This document shows, in pieces, positions 19,463 to 28,253 of a stretch of 64,000 bases of DNA. The notes under the pieces are model-generated. The model was not told where the DNA came from. It worked only from the letters and a program-made list of their open reading frames with translations, and did no database searches. Source of the stretch: Thalassospira sp. MCCC 1A01148 (GTDB lineage: Bacteria > Pseudomonadota > Alphaproteobacteria > Rhodospirillales > Thalassospiraceae); NCBI RefSeq assembly GCF_001613795.1, contig NZ_LPVZ01000019.1, positions 124,001 through 188,000 on the forward strand, written 5' to 3'. A program made the translations under genes and the position numbers. Within the stretch, counting starts at the first letter, position 1, and each line of letters opens with the position of its first letter.

Positions 19463-21009
19463 TGGAATATCTTGATCTTTTGATGTTTGCCGCCCTGATG
19501 GGCTGCATCCTTCTGGGCTTTCCGGTGTCGTTTTCGATTGCCGGAACGGCGGTGATTTTTGGCTATCTCGGCTGGGTCACGGATTCGATGAATATCGGCC
19601 TGATGGGGGCGTTCGGTCAGCGCGTGTTTGGTACGCTGACCAATGATGTCCTGATCGCCATCCCGCTGTTTGTCGTCATGGGTGTCGTCCTTGAACGATC
19701 CCGCATTGCCGAAGATTTGCTCCATACCATGGGCCGACTGTTTGGGCAGTTGCGCGGCGGCCTGGGCATTTCGGTGGTGCTGGTGGGGGCGTTGCTTGCG
19801 GCCTCGACCGGGATTGTCGGGGCCACTGTCATTGCCATGGGCATGATTGCCCTGCCAACCATGTTGCGCACTGGCTATAACCCCAAAATGGCATCGGGCC
19901 TTGTCTGCACCGCAGGCACATTGGGCCAGATTATCCCGCCCTCGACGCTTTTGATCATTCTGTCTGACGTGATGTCGTCGGCCTATCAGCAAGCGCAATA
20001 CGAACAGGGCAAGTTCACGATTGAAACCATTTCGGTCGGGCAGATTTTTGCCGGCGCGCTGATCCCCGGCCTGACGCTGGTGGCGATTTATATCATCTAT
20101 ATCCTGCTGCGCGGGGTGTTCCGCCCGGCCGACATGCCACCGGTGCAAAGTGATGATGGCCGCCCCAGTGTGGGCGAAGTGGTCGGTGCAGTTTTGCCGC
20201 CTGTGCTTCTGATCATTGCCGTGCTGGGTGCCATTCTGGGCGGCGTTGCCACCCCGACCGAGGCGGCGTCAGTGGGTGCAATCGGCGCGATCCTGATGGC
20301 GGGCGTCCGTCAGGGGGCGAACCGCAATCTGGTTCTGACCGGGACTGTGGCACTTCTGATTCTTGCAGTCATGGCTGGTGTCGCGCCAGTGCGTTTCCAG
20401 CGCAGTGATCTGACCGGTTTCGATTATGTGTTGGGTGCCGGTTATGTGACGCTGGCTGTTGTCGGAATTATCGCGATCCTCGCCTGCCTGCGTCAGGCAT
20501 GGAAGACCGACATTCTGAAATCGGCCCTGACGTCGACCATGACGGTCAGCTCAATGATCTTTGCCACCATCCTGACGGCCAGCATGTTCTCGCTGGTGTT
20601 TATCGGGCTGGGCGGCGAAGACCATGTAGAAGAAATTCTTGAATCCATGCCGGGTGGCCCGACAGGGGCGCTGATCTTCTGCATGGCGTTGATCTTTGTG
20701 CTGGGCTTCTTCCTTGATTTCGTTGAAATCACGGTGATCCTGCTGCCGCTGATTGCGCCGGGCCTGATCATGATGGGCCACGATCCGGTGTGGCTGGCGA
20801 TCCTGATTGCAATCAACCTGCAGACATCGTTCCTGACCCCGCCATTCGGCTTCTCGCTGTTTTATCTGCGCAGTGCCGCCCCGCCGGAAATCACCACCGG
20901 CCAGATTTATCAGGGCGTCATTCCGTTCATCGCCCTTCAGCTGTTTGGCATTTTCGTGATCTGGCTGTGGCCGTCACTCGCCAACTGGCTGCCAAGTGTC
21001 GTGTTCTAA
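19462..21009 (+). CDS. TRAP transporter large permease, long DctM type
   Basis: 515 residues, longer than the usual ~430 for DctM. The extra length is a central insertion (about residues 275-350) of added hydrophobic segments, as in the mannitol/chloroaromatic subtype that pairs with TakP-like SBPs. Family motifs include LMGCILLGFPVSFSIAG, ASTGIVGATVIAMG, GTLGQIIPPSTLLI and the C-terminal LTPPFGFSLFYLR. It forms the transport path in the inner membrane. Last gene of the hut/TRAP run, followed by a strong terminator. Confidence 0.92.
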   Translation: MEYLDLLMFAALMGCILLGFPVSFSIAGTAVIFGYLGWVTDSMNIGLMGAFGQRVFGTLTNDVLIAIPLFVVMGVVLERSRIAEDLLHTMGRLFGQLRGGLGISVVLVGALLAASTGIVGATVIAMGMIALPTMLRTGYNPKMASGLVCTAGTLGQIIPPSTLLIILSDVMSSAYQQAQYEQGKFTIETISVGQIFAGALIPGLTLVAIYIIYILLRGVFRPADMPPVQSDDGRPSVGEVVGAVLPPVLLIIAVLGAILGGVATPTEAASVGAIGAILMAGVRQGANRNLVLTGTVALLILAVMAGVAPVRFQRSDLTGFDYVLGAGYVTLAVVGIIAILACLRQAWKTDILKSALTSTMTVSSMIFATILTASMFSLVFIGLGGEDHVEEILESMPGGPTGALIFCMALIFVLGFFLDFVEITVILLPLIAPGLIMMGHDPVWLAILIAINLQTSFLTPPFGFSLFYLRSAAPPEITTGQIYQGVIPFIALQLFGIFVIWLWPSLANWLPSVVF

Positions 21010-21028
21010 GTAAAAACCCATCGAAAAC

Positions 21029-21062
21029 AAAAAACGCCCCGGTTCGTTCCGGGGCGTTTTTT
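21029..21062 (+). terminator. Intrinsic terminator
   Basis: A GC-rich stem (AAAAACGCCCCGG with its complement) with a 6-nt loop and T6 tail, 20 bp after the dctM stop, closes the hut/TRAP transcription unit. The flanking A and T runs make it usable from both sides. Confidence 0.93.
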
Positions 21063-21247
21063 AGTGCTGGCATATATGGGCAAGGTCAAATGTATCAAGC
21101 TGATTGCTGCCCTTTGTGACACGTAATTGCAAGGCCACCCAAAGCATCACACCGGAAAGTTGTAGATATTTGCATTGCCGTTTTGGCGGAATTCGGCGAG
21201 AACTTAGGAAACAATAAAACGAAAAACGCTGAGAACAGGGAACGCTC

Positions 21248-23002
21248 GTGACCGGATTTCATTGGTCCCGAAATCAACGACTAAGCCTTGTGGGCCGATA
21301 TACCTTGTTATCGGTCGGTGTTGTCGTGTGCGCGCTTCTGGCACTCAGTTTCTTTTATCAGCGCTTTTCCAATGAACTGATTGACCGTCTGACTGGTGAA
21401 CGGCTCAGTGCGCAGGTCGCGGCAACGTCAAACAAGCTTTCTGCCTTTCTTGATGCGCGCATCTATCAGCTGGTTACGCTGTCCAACCACCCGGCCCTGC
21501 CGGCCTTTATTGAAGCGCCGAATTCCCCACAGGCTGAAGAGGCCCTGACCCTGCTTCGGGTGGAGGCAGATTCGCCCGACCTTTATGGTGTGCTGTTTTT
21601 TGACTGGTACGACAATCTTGATCGCCTGGTCGCCGGCCAAGCCGCATCCGGCCCGCCTTATTGGTCGAAAAACGGCTGGGATATTTCCGGCCTGCCGCGT
21701 GTAGAGCACGAAGGTATTGAGTTTATCGGTCCCAAATTGCCCGAAAATGGCAATTCCGGCTGGATCTTGATGCGGGCCCATATCCGCGATACCGGCTTGG
21801 GGCAGAACACGTCTGTGGCCCTGCATGTGCGTCTGGCATCCCTGACCGAGCTTCTGGCAAGTGCCGGGGTGTCGGGCGTGATTGATCCGCTTTTGCGCAC
21901 GCCGGGCGGTATTGTTCTTGATGCCACCGGGCGGCCGACCGAGGTCACTGGCGAACTGATCGAAGGCCCCAGCATCCTTCCGGGATGGAACCTTGTGATG
22001 AGTGTTCGACCGGGCACCATCCTGCAGCCGATTGATGAAACGCGCTTTTGGCTGACGGTGACAGCCGCCGTCATCATTGTGGTTATTCTGGCGATCTTTT
22101 TTGCCCTGTCGCGCAGTCTGCGCCGACGGGTCGATACACTTGTTCAGGGGGCACACAGTATTGCATCGGGCGATCTGTATTACCGCCTGCCCGAAGGTCG
22201 CCGTCGCGATGAAATCAGCACGGTCGCCAAGGCCTTCAACACCATGGCCTGGCAGCTTAAAGACCTGATTGATCGGACAGTGCGCGCCGAAAAACTTGCC
22301 GTTCTGGGCCAGTTTGCCACCGGTGTGGCGCACGAGGTCCGCAATCCGCTGGCGACGATGAAAACCACCGTTCAGGCCCTTGTGCGCAAGGAACCCGATG
22401 GCGAGCGCAAAACACTTTTGGATGATATGGGCCACCAGATTGATCGTCTGTCACGCGTGGTGAATGATCTTCTGGCCTATGGCCGACCGGGTGAGGCTTG
22501 CCCGCAGGAAACCGAAATACGGGATCTGTTCCGACAGTCATCGCGCGTCCTGACCCCGGTCGCCGAAGAGGCCCAGGTGCGGTTTTACACCAGCGGCGAT
22601 TCCCGCCTGACGATCTTTGTCGACCCCGATCAGGTGCTGCAGATCCTGCTCAATATCGGGATCAATGCGATTCAGGCCTGCCAGCCCGGCGGCACAGTGA
22701 GCCTGCGCGCAGAACGCCACCACGATCAGGTCGAAATCCGCGTCACCGATGATGGCTCCGGCATCCCCAAAGAGCATTTGCTTGACGTCGTGCAGCCATT
22801 TTTTACCATGAAAAGCAAAGGAACCGGACTTGGCCTGACAATCAGCCAACAACTGGTCGAGTCAAATAACGGTTCAATCAATATTGAAAGTGCCCCGCAA
22901 GAGGGCACGACAATCACATTGAAGTTCCCGGCAACGAAATCGGAAACTTCAAAGGAGGAAACATCGAAAAATGCCCCGCCAGATCAGGATTCTGATCGTT
23001 GA
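21248..23002 (+). CDS. Sensor histidine kinase of a sigma-54 two-component system
   Basis: 584 residues from a GTG start. Membrane helix 1 is about residues 17-37, a periplasmic sensor domain (about 38-265, dCache-like by size) follows, then helix 2 (about 268-288) and HAMP (about 290-345). The HisKA box VAHEVRNPLATMKT has His362, and the HATPase region has N-box NIGINAIQA, G1 DDGSGIP and G2 GTGLGL. It is a NtrB/DctB-like kinase sensing something outside the cytoplasm. The 3' end overlaps the response regulator gene by 32 bp, and the tail after the ATPase domain is low-complexity (K, S, T, E). Downstream sites suggest it controls the ABC/dehydrogenase operon. Confidence 0.92.
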   Translation: MTGFHWSRNQRLSLVGRYTLLSVGVVVCALLALSFFYQRFSNELIDRLTGERLSAQVAATSNKLSAFLDARIYQLVTLSNHPALPAFIEAPNSPQAEEALTLLRVEADSPDLYGVLFFDWYDNLDRLVAGQAASGPPYWSKNGWDISGLPRVEHEGIEFIGPKLPENGNSGWILMRAHIRDTGLGQNTSVALHVRLASLTELLASAGVSGVIDPLLRTPGGIVLDATGRPTEVTGELIEGPSILPGWNLVMSVRPGTILQPIDETRFWLTVTAAVIIVVILAIFFALSRSLRRRVDTLVQGAHSIASGDLYYRLPEGRRRDEISTVAKAFNTMAWQLKDLIDRTVRAEKLAVLGQFATGVAHEVRNPLATMKTTVQALVRKEPDGERKTLLDDMGHQIDRLSRVVNDLLAYGRPGEACPQETEIRDLFRQSSRVLTPVAEEAQVRFYTSGDSRLTIFVDPDQVLQILLNIGINAIQACQPGGTVSLRAERHHDQVEIRVTDDGSGIPKEHLLDVVQPFFTMKSKGTGLGLTISQQLVESNNGSINIESAPQEGTTITLKFPATKSETSKEETSKNAPPDQDSDR

Positions 23003-24341
23003 TGATGAAGAATCATTCGTCCGATCACTAAGCTTTGCGCTTCGTACCGAAGGCATGGATGTCACCGGCGTCCATTCCGGTGAAGATGCGTTTTTGCAAG
23101 TCCGTGAAAACAAGTTCGATATCATCCTGCTTGATCTGCGCCTGCCCGGTGCCGATGGTATGGAGGTCCTTGATAGCATCCGCAAACTTGATATCGACGT
23201 GCCCGTCATCATGATTTCGGCCCATGGCGATACCCGTGCGGCGGTGAAAGCCGTCAAGCTTGGTGCGGCCGATTACCTGAGCAAGCCGTTCGAACTTGAT
23301 GAGCTGATCCACACGATCAACACCACCCTTGATCAGAACCGCACCGCGCTTGAGCTTGATTACCACCGCAAGCGCAATGTCCCGACCAACGGTCTGATTG
23401 GCGAATGCGCGCCGATGCGCGAATTGCGCACAACGATCGACCGTGTCGCACAAAGCAGTGCCAGCCGCATCCTGCTGCAAGGGGAGTCCGGGACCGGCAA
23501 GGCGCTGGTTGCGCGCGCAATTCACGGCCAAAGCCCGCGTGCCTCCAACGCCTTTATCGAGGTCAACTGTGCCGCCCTGCCAGAACAGCTGATTGAAAGC
23601 GAACTGTTTGGCGCCGAAAAGGGCTCCTACACCGGCGCGCATCAGAAACGCACCGGCCTTGTCCGTCTTGCCGATGGTGGCAGTCTGTTTCTGGATGAAA
23701 TCGGCGAATTGCCGCTGGCGCTGCAGGCGAAGTTCTTGCACTTCCTTGAAAACGGCGACTATCGCCCGGTCGGGAGCGAACATTCCGCATCGGCCGATGT
23801 CCGCGTGATTGCCGCGACCAACCGCGACCTTGCCGAGGAAGTCCGGTTGGGCAATTTCCGTGAAGACCTGTTTTACCGCCTGAACGTCATCACCATTGAT
23901 ATCCCCGCCCTGCGCCACCGCGGCGAGGACATTATCAAACTGGTCGACCATTTCGCCGATCATCAGGCCAAGGCCGAAGGATGCCATCCGATCCATTTTG
24001 ACGATGCAACCCTTGATCTGCTGCGCCATCATCGCTGGCGCGGCAATGTGCGCGAACTTAAAAACCTGATTGAGCGTCTGACCATTCTTTATCCGTCCAA
24101 ACAGATTTCGCCCGACCTGCTGCCGGCTGAATTCCACGTCACGGATGATAACCCCGATGATCTGCATGGCGGAGTTTCGGATGGCAATGCGCAATTGCAG
24201 GACCGCATGGACAACACCGAGCGTCATCTGGTGCAAGATGCGCTTGATCAGGCCGACGGTCACAAAGGCCGTGCGGCAGAAATACTTGGTATTTCACGTC
24301 ATGCCCTGAAACGCCGACTACAAAGGCTGGGCCTGCAATAA
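22971..24341 (+). CDS. Sigma-54-dependent response regulator (NtrC family)
   Basis: 456 residues. The receiver domain (1-120) has phospho-acceptor Asp55 in LLDLRLPG and Lys105. The AAA+ domain (about 140-375) has Walker A GESGTGKA (171-178), the sigma-54 contact loop GSYTGA (218-223) in place of the commoner GAFTGA, and Walker B LFLDEIGE. A Fis-type HTH (about 430-455, GRAAEILGISRHALKRRLQR) ends it. An AGGAGG site lies inside the kinase gene ahead of ATG 22971. Its likely binding site is the palindrome TTGAGCG-N5-CGCTCAA, found twice just downstream and once upstream of the cyclase gene. Confidence 0.94.
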   Translation: MPRQIRILIVDDEESFVRSLSFALRTEGMDVTGVHSGEDAFLQVRENKFDIILLDLRLPGADGMEVLDSIRKLDIDVPVIMISAHGDTRAAVKAVKLGAADYLSKPFELDELIHTINTTLDQNRTALELDYHRKRNVPTNGLIGECAPMRELRTTIDRVAQSSASRILLQGESGTGKALVARAIHGQSPRASNAFIEVNCAALPEQLIESELFGAEKGSYTGAHQKRTGLVRLADGGSLFLDEIGELPLALQAKFLHFLENGDYRPVGSEHSASADVRVIAATNRDLAEEVRLGNFREDLFYRLNVITIDIPALRHRGEDIIKLVDHFADHQAKAEGCHPIHFDDATLDLLRHHRWRGNVRELKNLIERLTILYPSKQISPDLLPAEFHVTDDNPDDLHGGVSDGNAQLQDRMDNTERHLVQDALDQADGHKGRAAEILGISRHALKRRLQRLGLQ

Positions 24342-24370
24342 CGTATCCCCAACCCGAAGCATTTCCGATG

Positions 24371-24399
24371 CACCCTTGAGCGGTTTCCGCTCAAGGGTG
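24371..24399. promoter_or_regulatory. Upstream activating site 1, also a terminator hairpin
   Basis: TTGAGCG-GTTTC-CGCTCAA (24376-24394) lies inside a longer inverted repeat with 12-bp arms, from CACCC at 24371 to GGGTG at 24399, followed by TTTTGCTGTTT. The same DNA can act as a terminator for the regulator gene and as a binding site for the NtrC-type regulator. Confidence 0.78.
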
Positions 24400-24408
24400 T
24401 TTTGCTGT

Positions 24409-24427
24409 TTGAGCGCCTAACGCTCAA
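24409..24427. promoter_or_regulatory. Upstream activating site 2
   Basis: TTGAGCG-CCTAA-CGCTCAA is a perfect 7+7 palindrome with the same arms as site 1 and its centre 33 bp away, about three helical turns. A further half site CGCTCAA occurs at 24433-24439. The centre lies about 95 bp before the -24 element, a normal distance for enhancer binding. Confidence 0.82.
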
Positions 24428-24511
24428 ATTCGCGCTCAAGACCGCTCCATGATTTTGGCCCAAAACGGTCAATCGCGCGGCTTTCCTGACTTTGCGCCGA
24501 AATTTCGCAAC

Positions 24512-24526
24512 TGGCACAGCCTTTGC
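24512..24526 (+). promoter_or_regulatory. Sigma-54 promoter (-24/-12) of the ABC/dehydrogenase operon
   Basis: TGGCAC-AGCCT-TTGC matches the sigma-54 consensus exactly, with correct GG-to-GC spacing. Transcription would begin near 24537, about 50 nt before the first start codon. It rules out the longer open frame starting at 24523. Confidence 0.92.
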
Positions 24527-24585
24527 GGAATAGCGAGACAAAGGTACAAACGCGGATGGAACAACCATTCGCAGGGAGGAAAGTC

Positions 24586-25923
24586 ATGGAGATGCTCAAA
24601 CACCCGGTTTCCGGGTGCATCACCATTATTGTAGCCACGTTCGCACTGTTTGCGGCCAATACCGCACAGGCAGAACGTTTTGAGCTGGGCGCATCTGCAC
24701 AGAACGCAGATGCTGTCATCGGCTGTTTGTACCCGATGACCGGACGGTCGGCCACCTATGGCCGCGACAGTATTTCCGGCATCAAGATCGCCCTTCAGGA
24801 CCTCGAAGCCGAAGCAAAGTCCGGCCTGGATGTGCCCAATCTGCGCGTCATCGCCGATGACCCGCGATCAAAGGCATCCTATGCGGTCCGTCTGGCACAG
24901 GATTTCATCACCAATGACAATGCCAAGTTCTTCTGCGGCATCGTGTCATCGGGAGTGGCCCACGCCGTGAGCGATCTCGCCAAGAACGAAAAGATCATCA
25001 TGGTCGGTACCGATCATGCATCATCGCGGCTCAGCATCGAGGCCGGCCACGATTATTACTTCCGCGTCACCAATGACAGCTGGACGTCGATGGCCGCCGG
25101 TGCGCGCTATTTACGCGATCTGCAAAAGGAAACCGGGTGGAAACGCCTTGCCTTTGTCGGACCGGATTATGATTACGGCCATGTTTCCTGGACGGATCTG
25201 CAACTCGCCCTTGATGAACTGGGTGTCGAATATGAGACCGTCGGCGATCTGTGGCCGAAGCTTTATGAGCCGGATTATTCGATTTACATCAACGCCCTGC
25301 AATCGGCGAAGGCCGACGTGGTCGTAACCGCCCTTTGGGGCGGCGATTTCATCGCCTTTATCAAGCAGGCGGCATCAACCCGTTTCTTTGAAACCACCCG
25401 TCTGGCCAATTTCGATACCGGTGCAAATTACGATGTGATGATGGCCCTTGGTGATCAGCCCTATCCGGGTTTGATCCTGTCGGCACGCCATCACAATAAC
25501 TGGCCCGACACCGGCCGTAACAAGCGGTTCGTCAAACAGTTTCACGACATGACCGGGCGTTATCCGACCTATGCGGCCGAAGGCGCCTATACCGGGATCA
25601 TCGCCATTGCACGCGCCATTGAAAAGGCTGGTGGCGTTGACGATGACCGCGCGCTCATCACCGCACTTGAAGGATTGCAACTGGCCCTGCCCGAAGATCC
25701 GCCGGGCTTTGCATCCTATATCGATCCCGAAACTCACCAGATTGTCCAGGCGCAAGCCGTGGGCACGGTCGTCCACAACGAAGACTTTCCACCATCGAAA
25801 CTGATGGTGGGGAACTGGGCGATCTACGATGCCGAAGACCTCAAACCATCGAAAGAGATGGTCAAACGTCGCCGCGATGCCGTGGCCGGCGGGTCAGAGG
25901 CAGTTCCACCGCCAACTCCATGA
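24586..25923 (+). CDS. ABC transporter substrate-binding protein 1 (Leu/Ile/Val-binding family)
   Basis: 445 residues from ATG 24586, with GGGAGGAAAG just upstream. The signal peptide (about 1-29) ends in NTAQA. The mature part is a Peripla_BP_6 type I fold (IGCLYPMTGRSATYGRD near the N-terminus; VGTDHASSRLS; FVGPDYDYGH). A short Arg-rich, then Pro-rich tail ends it. First gene of the sigma-54-controlled operon. A second SBP of the same family follows 21 bp later. The two are only distantly alike, so they probably offer different ligand preferences to one transporter. Confidence 0.9.
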   Translation: MEMLKHPVSGCITIIVATFALFAANTAQAERFELGASAQNADAVIGCLYPMTGRSATYGRDSISGIKIALQDLEAEAKSGLDVPNLRVIADDPRSKASYAVRLAQDFITNDNAKFFCGIVSSGVAHAVSDLAKNEKIIMVGTDHASSRLSIEAGHDYYFRVTNDSWTSMAAGARYLRDLQKETGWKRLAFVGPDYDYGHVSWTDLQLALDELGVEYETVGDLWPKLYEPDYSIYINALQSAKADVVVTALWGGDFIAFIKQAASTRFFETTRLANFDTGANYDVMMALGDQPYPGLILSARHHNNWPDTGRNKRFVKQFHDMTGRYPTYAAEGAYTGIIAIARAIEKAGGVDDDRALITALEGLQLALPEDPPGFASYIDPETHQIVQAQAVGTVVHNEDFPPSKLMVGNWAIYDAEDLKPSKEMVKRRRDAVAGGSEAVPPPTP

Positions 25924-25944
25924 CCTTTCCCAAGGGAGGAAATA

Positions 25945-27258
25945 GTGAAGAACAATAAATCAAAATTCAGCAAATACCTTGTATCGGGCGTCGCAGCGCT
26001 TGCCCTTGCAGCTGGCGCAGCCGGTTCTGCATCGGCCGCTGAGAACGGCAAATTCCGCGTCGGGATCGTGACCTTCCTGTCCGGTCCGGCAGCTGGTCCG
26101 TTCGGCGTTCCGTCGGCAAATGCCGCCAAGGTTCTTGTTGAAGAACTGAACAAGGGCAACCTGCCTGCACCATACGACAAGATCGGCATCAATGGTGCTG
26201 AAATCGAAGCCGTGATCATCGACGAAGCCGGTGGTGCAACCAAGCAGGTTGAAGAATACCGCAACCTTGTTCAGCGTCAGAAAGTCGATGCTGTCATCGG
26301 CTATGTTTCTTCGGGCGACTGCCTGGCGATTGCGCCGGTTGCCGAAGAACTGAAAACCTTCACCATCGCATATGATTGCGGTACTCCCCGCCTGTTTGCT
26401 GACAACCCGGACGCGGCCTACATGTTCCGTACCGGCCTTGACGCATCTGTCGATAACATCGGTGCGGTTCGCTACCTTGCGGCAACCCGCCCGGACGTTA
26501 CCCGTCTTGCCGGTATCCAGCAGAACTATTCCTGGGGTCAGGACAGCTGGGCTGACTTCACCGCGGCTGCATCGGTCCTGATGCCCGAAGCAGAAATCGT
26601 CGAAGAGCAATTCCCGAAAATCTATCAGGGTCAGTACGGTGCAGAAATCTCTGCCCTGTCCGTGAAGCGCCCGGAAATCGTTCACAGCTCCTTCTGGGGT
26701 GGTGACATGGAAGCCCTGGTTCTGCAGGCAAATGCACGTGGCCTGCTTGAAGATGCAACCGGCCTTCTGACCTGCGGCGAAGCATCCTTTGCCACCTACA
26801 AGGATCAGGCCCCGAACGGCATGATCATCGGTGCACGTGGCCCGTTTGGCCAGTTCGCCCCGGACAACGAACTGAACACCTGGTTTGAGGGTGTCTATCA
26901 GAACGCCTATGACCTTGAGCCGGTCTATCCGGCAACCAAGATGGCCCAGGCGATCCTTGGTCTGAAATATGCCGCCGAGAATGCCGGTGTCGCCGATAAG
27001 GAAATCCCGTCGGCAGAACAACTTGCTGCTGCGATGAAAGGTGCAACCTTTGAGTCGGTTTCGGGCACGGTTGAAATGGCACGAGCCAATGGTCATCAGG
27101 CCATGCAGGGTATCACCTATGGTGAATACCACTACGAAGATGGCGTTGCCTCGATCAAGAACGCTGTTTCGTTTGATGGCGAATGCGTAACACCCCCGGA
27201 AGGTGTTGCTGCTGCGGACTGGATCGCAGACGGCTTCCCGGGCGCTAAGTGTAACTAA
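25945..27258 (+). CDS. ABC transporter substrate-binding protein 2 (Leu/Ile/Val-binding family)
   Basis: 437 residues from a GTG start preceded by AGGGAGGAAATA. The signal peptide ends near GSASAAE. Type I periplasmic binding fold: FRVGIVTFLSGPAAGPFG, VIIDEAGGATKQVEEYR, YVSSGDCLAIAPVAEE, and a Cys-containing C-terminus (GECVTPPEG, then GAKCN) that may form a disulfide. Strong, regular codon use suggests high expression. Two intercistronic hairpins follow before the first permease gene, typical where SBP must outnumber membrane subunits. Confidence 0.92.
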   Translation: MKNNKSKFSKYLVSGVAALALAAGAAGSASAAENGKFRVGIVTFLSGPAAGPFGVPSANAAKVLVEELNKGNLPAPYDKIGINGAEIEAVIIDEAGGATKQVEEYRNLVQRQKVDAVIGYVSSGDCLAIAPVAEELKTFTIAYDCGTPRLFADNPDAAYMFRTGLDASVDNIGAVRYLAATRPDVTRLAGIQQNYSWGQDSWADFTAAASVLMPEAEIVEEQFPKIYQGQYGAEISALSVKRPEIVHSSFWGGDMEALVLQANARGLLEDATGLLTCGEASFATYKDQAPNGMIIGARGPFGQFAPDNELNTWFEGVYQNAYDLEPVYPATKMAQAILGLKYAAENAGVADKEIPSAEQLAAAMKGATFESVSGTVEMARANGHQAMQGITYGEYHYEDGVASIKNAVSFDGECVTPPEGVAAADWIADGFPGAKCN

Positions 27259-27265
27259 GTTGCCC

Positions 27266-27324
27266 GCTCTGTTTCACAGAGCTTCCTGATCCTGCGGACA
27301 TCCCGTCTCCCTTGGGGTGTCCGC
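27266..27324 (+). other. Intercistronic hairpins after SBP 2
   Basis: Two inverted repeats: GCTCTG-TTTCA-CAGAGC (27266-27282) and GCGGACA...TGTCCGC (27294-27324) with extra inner CCC/GGG pairing. Neither is followed by a clear T run, so partial termination or protection of the upstream mRNA end is likelier than full termination. Confidence 0.65.
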
Positions 27325-27352
27325 CCCTTTCCCTGCACACTGGATATTTGTG

Positions 27353-28252
27353 ATGACAAGTCTTCTTGCCGTCCTGATTGATGGCTCGATCTATGCATCG
27401 TGGCTGTTTCTTGTGGCTGCCGGCCTGACCGTGATTTACGGGGTGATGCGCATCCTGAACATGGCGCATGGCAGCTTTTATGCCATCGGCGCCTATTCGG
27501 CAGCGTCACTGGTTGGCTGGTATTTCAACAACGGCATGGGCCCGGCGTGGGTCAGCTATTTGTTGCTGGTTGGTGCCGCGCTGGTTGCCGGTCTGATTGT
27601 CGGTGTGATCGTCGAACGCGGATTGCTGCGCCTCATGTATGGCCGCGACGAAATCCTGATGGTGATCATTACCTATGCCCTTCTTCTGATTCTTGAAGAC
27701 GGTATGAAAATCGTCTGGGGTGTCAGCCCCTATTTCGCCTATCAGCCTTATTCCGAGCTTGGGCGAACATCGCTCGGCTTGCTTAAGGTTTCCAATTACG
27801 ACGTCGCCCTGGTCGGGGTATCCGCATTGCTTGGGCTTGGCCTGTGGGCGTGGCTTGAACGCACCAATCAGGGCAAGGTCCTGCGTGCAGTGATCCATGA
27901 CCGCGAAATCGCGGTTGCCATGGGCGTGAACGTGAAACTGATGTTCACCATTACCTTCGTTCTGGGCACCACACTGGGCGCACTTGCCGGTGCGCTGACT
28001 GCGCCTGCGATCTCTGTCGTGCCGGGGATCGGCATCGAAGTGATCGTTCTGGCCTTTGCCGTGGTGGTTATCGGTGGCCTTGGCAGCATCGGAGGGGCCG
28101 CTGTTGGTGCCCTTTTGGTCGGGCTAAGCCGTGCAGCCGCTGTTCACTATGCCCCTGAATTCGAACTGTTCGTCATTTACGGCGTGATGTCACTGGTTCT
28201 GGCGTTCCGTCCCGAAGGCCTGTTTGGCCGTACTTTGGCGAGGAAAATCTGA
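27353..28252 (+). CDS. Branched-chain-type ABC permease (LivH-like)
   Basis: 299 residues with eight or so hydrophobic helices. Family motifs include GLTVIYGVMRILNMAHGSFYAIGAY near the N-terminus, ALRAV-type loop KVLRAVIHDREIAVAMGVN, and VIGGLGSIGGAAVGALLVG. I start at ATG 27353 rather than the in-frame GTG at 27317, because the latter lies inside the intercistronic hairpin. It forms the inner-membrane channel with the LivM-like protein. The stop is 1 bp before the next start. Confidence 0.9.
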   Translation: MTSLLAVLIDGSIYASWLFLVAAGLTVIYGVMRILNMAHGSFYAIGAYSAASLVGWYFNNGMGPAWVSYLLLVGAALVAGLIVGVIVERGLLRLMYGRDEILMVIITYALLLILEDGMKIVWGVSPYFAYQPYSELGRTSLGLLKVSNYDVALVGVSALLGLGLWAWLERTNQGKVLRAVIHDREIAVAMGVNVKLMFTITFVLGTTLGALAGALTAPAISVVPGIGIEVIVLAFAVVVIGGLGSIGGAAVGALLVGLSRAAAVHYAPEFELFVIYGVMSLVLAFRPEGLFGRTLARKI

Positions 28253-28253
28253 C

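Noticed and set aside
23028-24263. 411-codon minus-strand open frame under the NtrC-type regulator
   Set aside because: Lies entirely within the regulator gene, whose domains are complete on the plus strand; composition is that of an antisense shadow.
24523-24585. Upstream extension of SBP 1 to a start at 24523
   Set aside because: That start lies inside the -12 element of the sigma-54 promoter, so it would not be transcribed. ATG 24586 has a GGGAGG site and begins a signal peptide.
25960-27132. 390-codon minus-strand open frame under SBP 2
   Set aside because: Shadow of a highly biased SBP gene; no family similarity or start signal.
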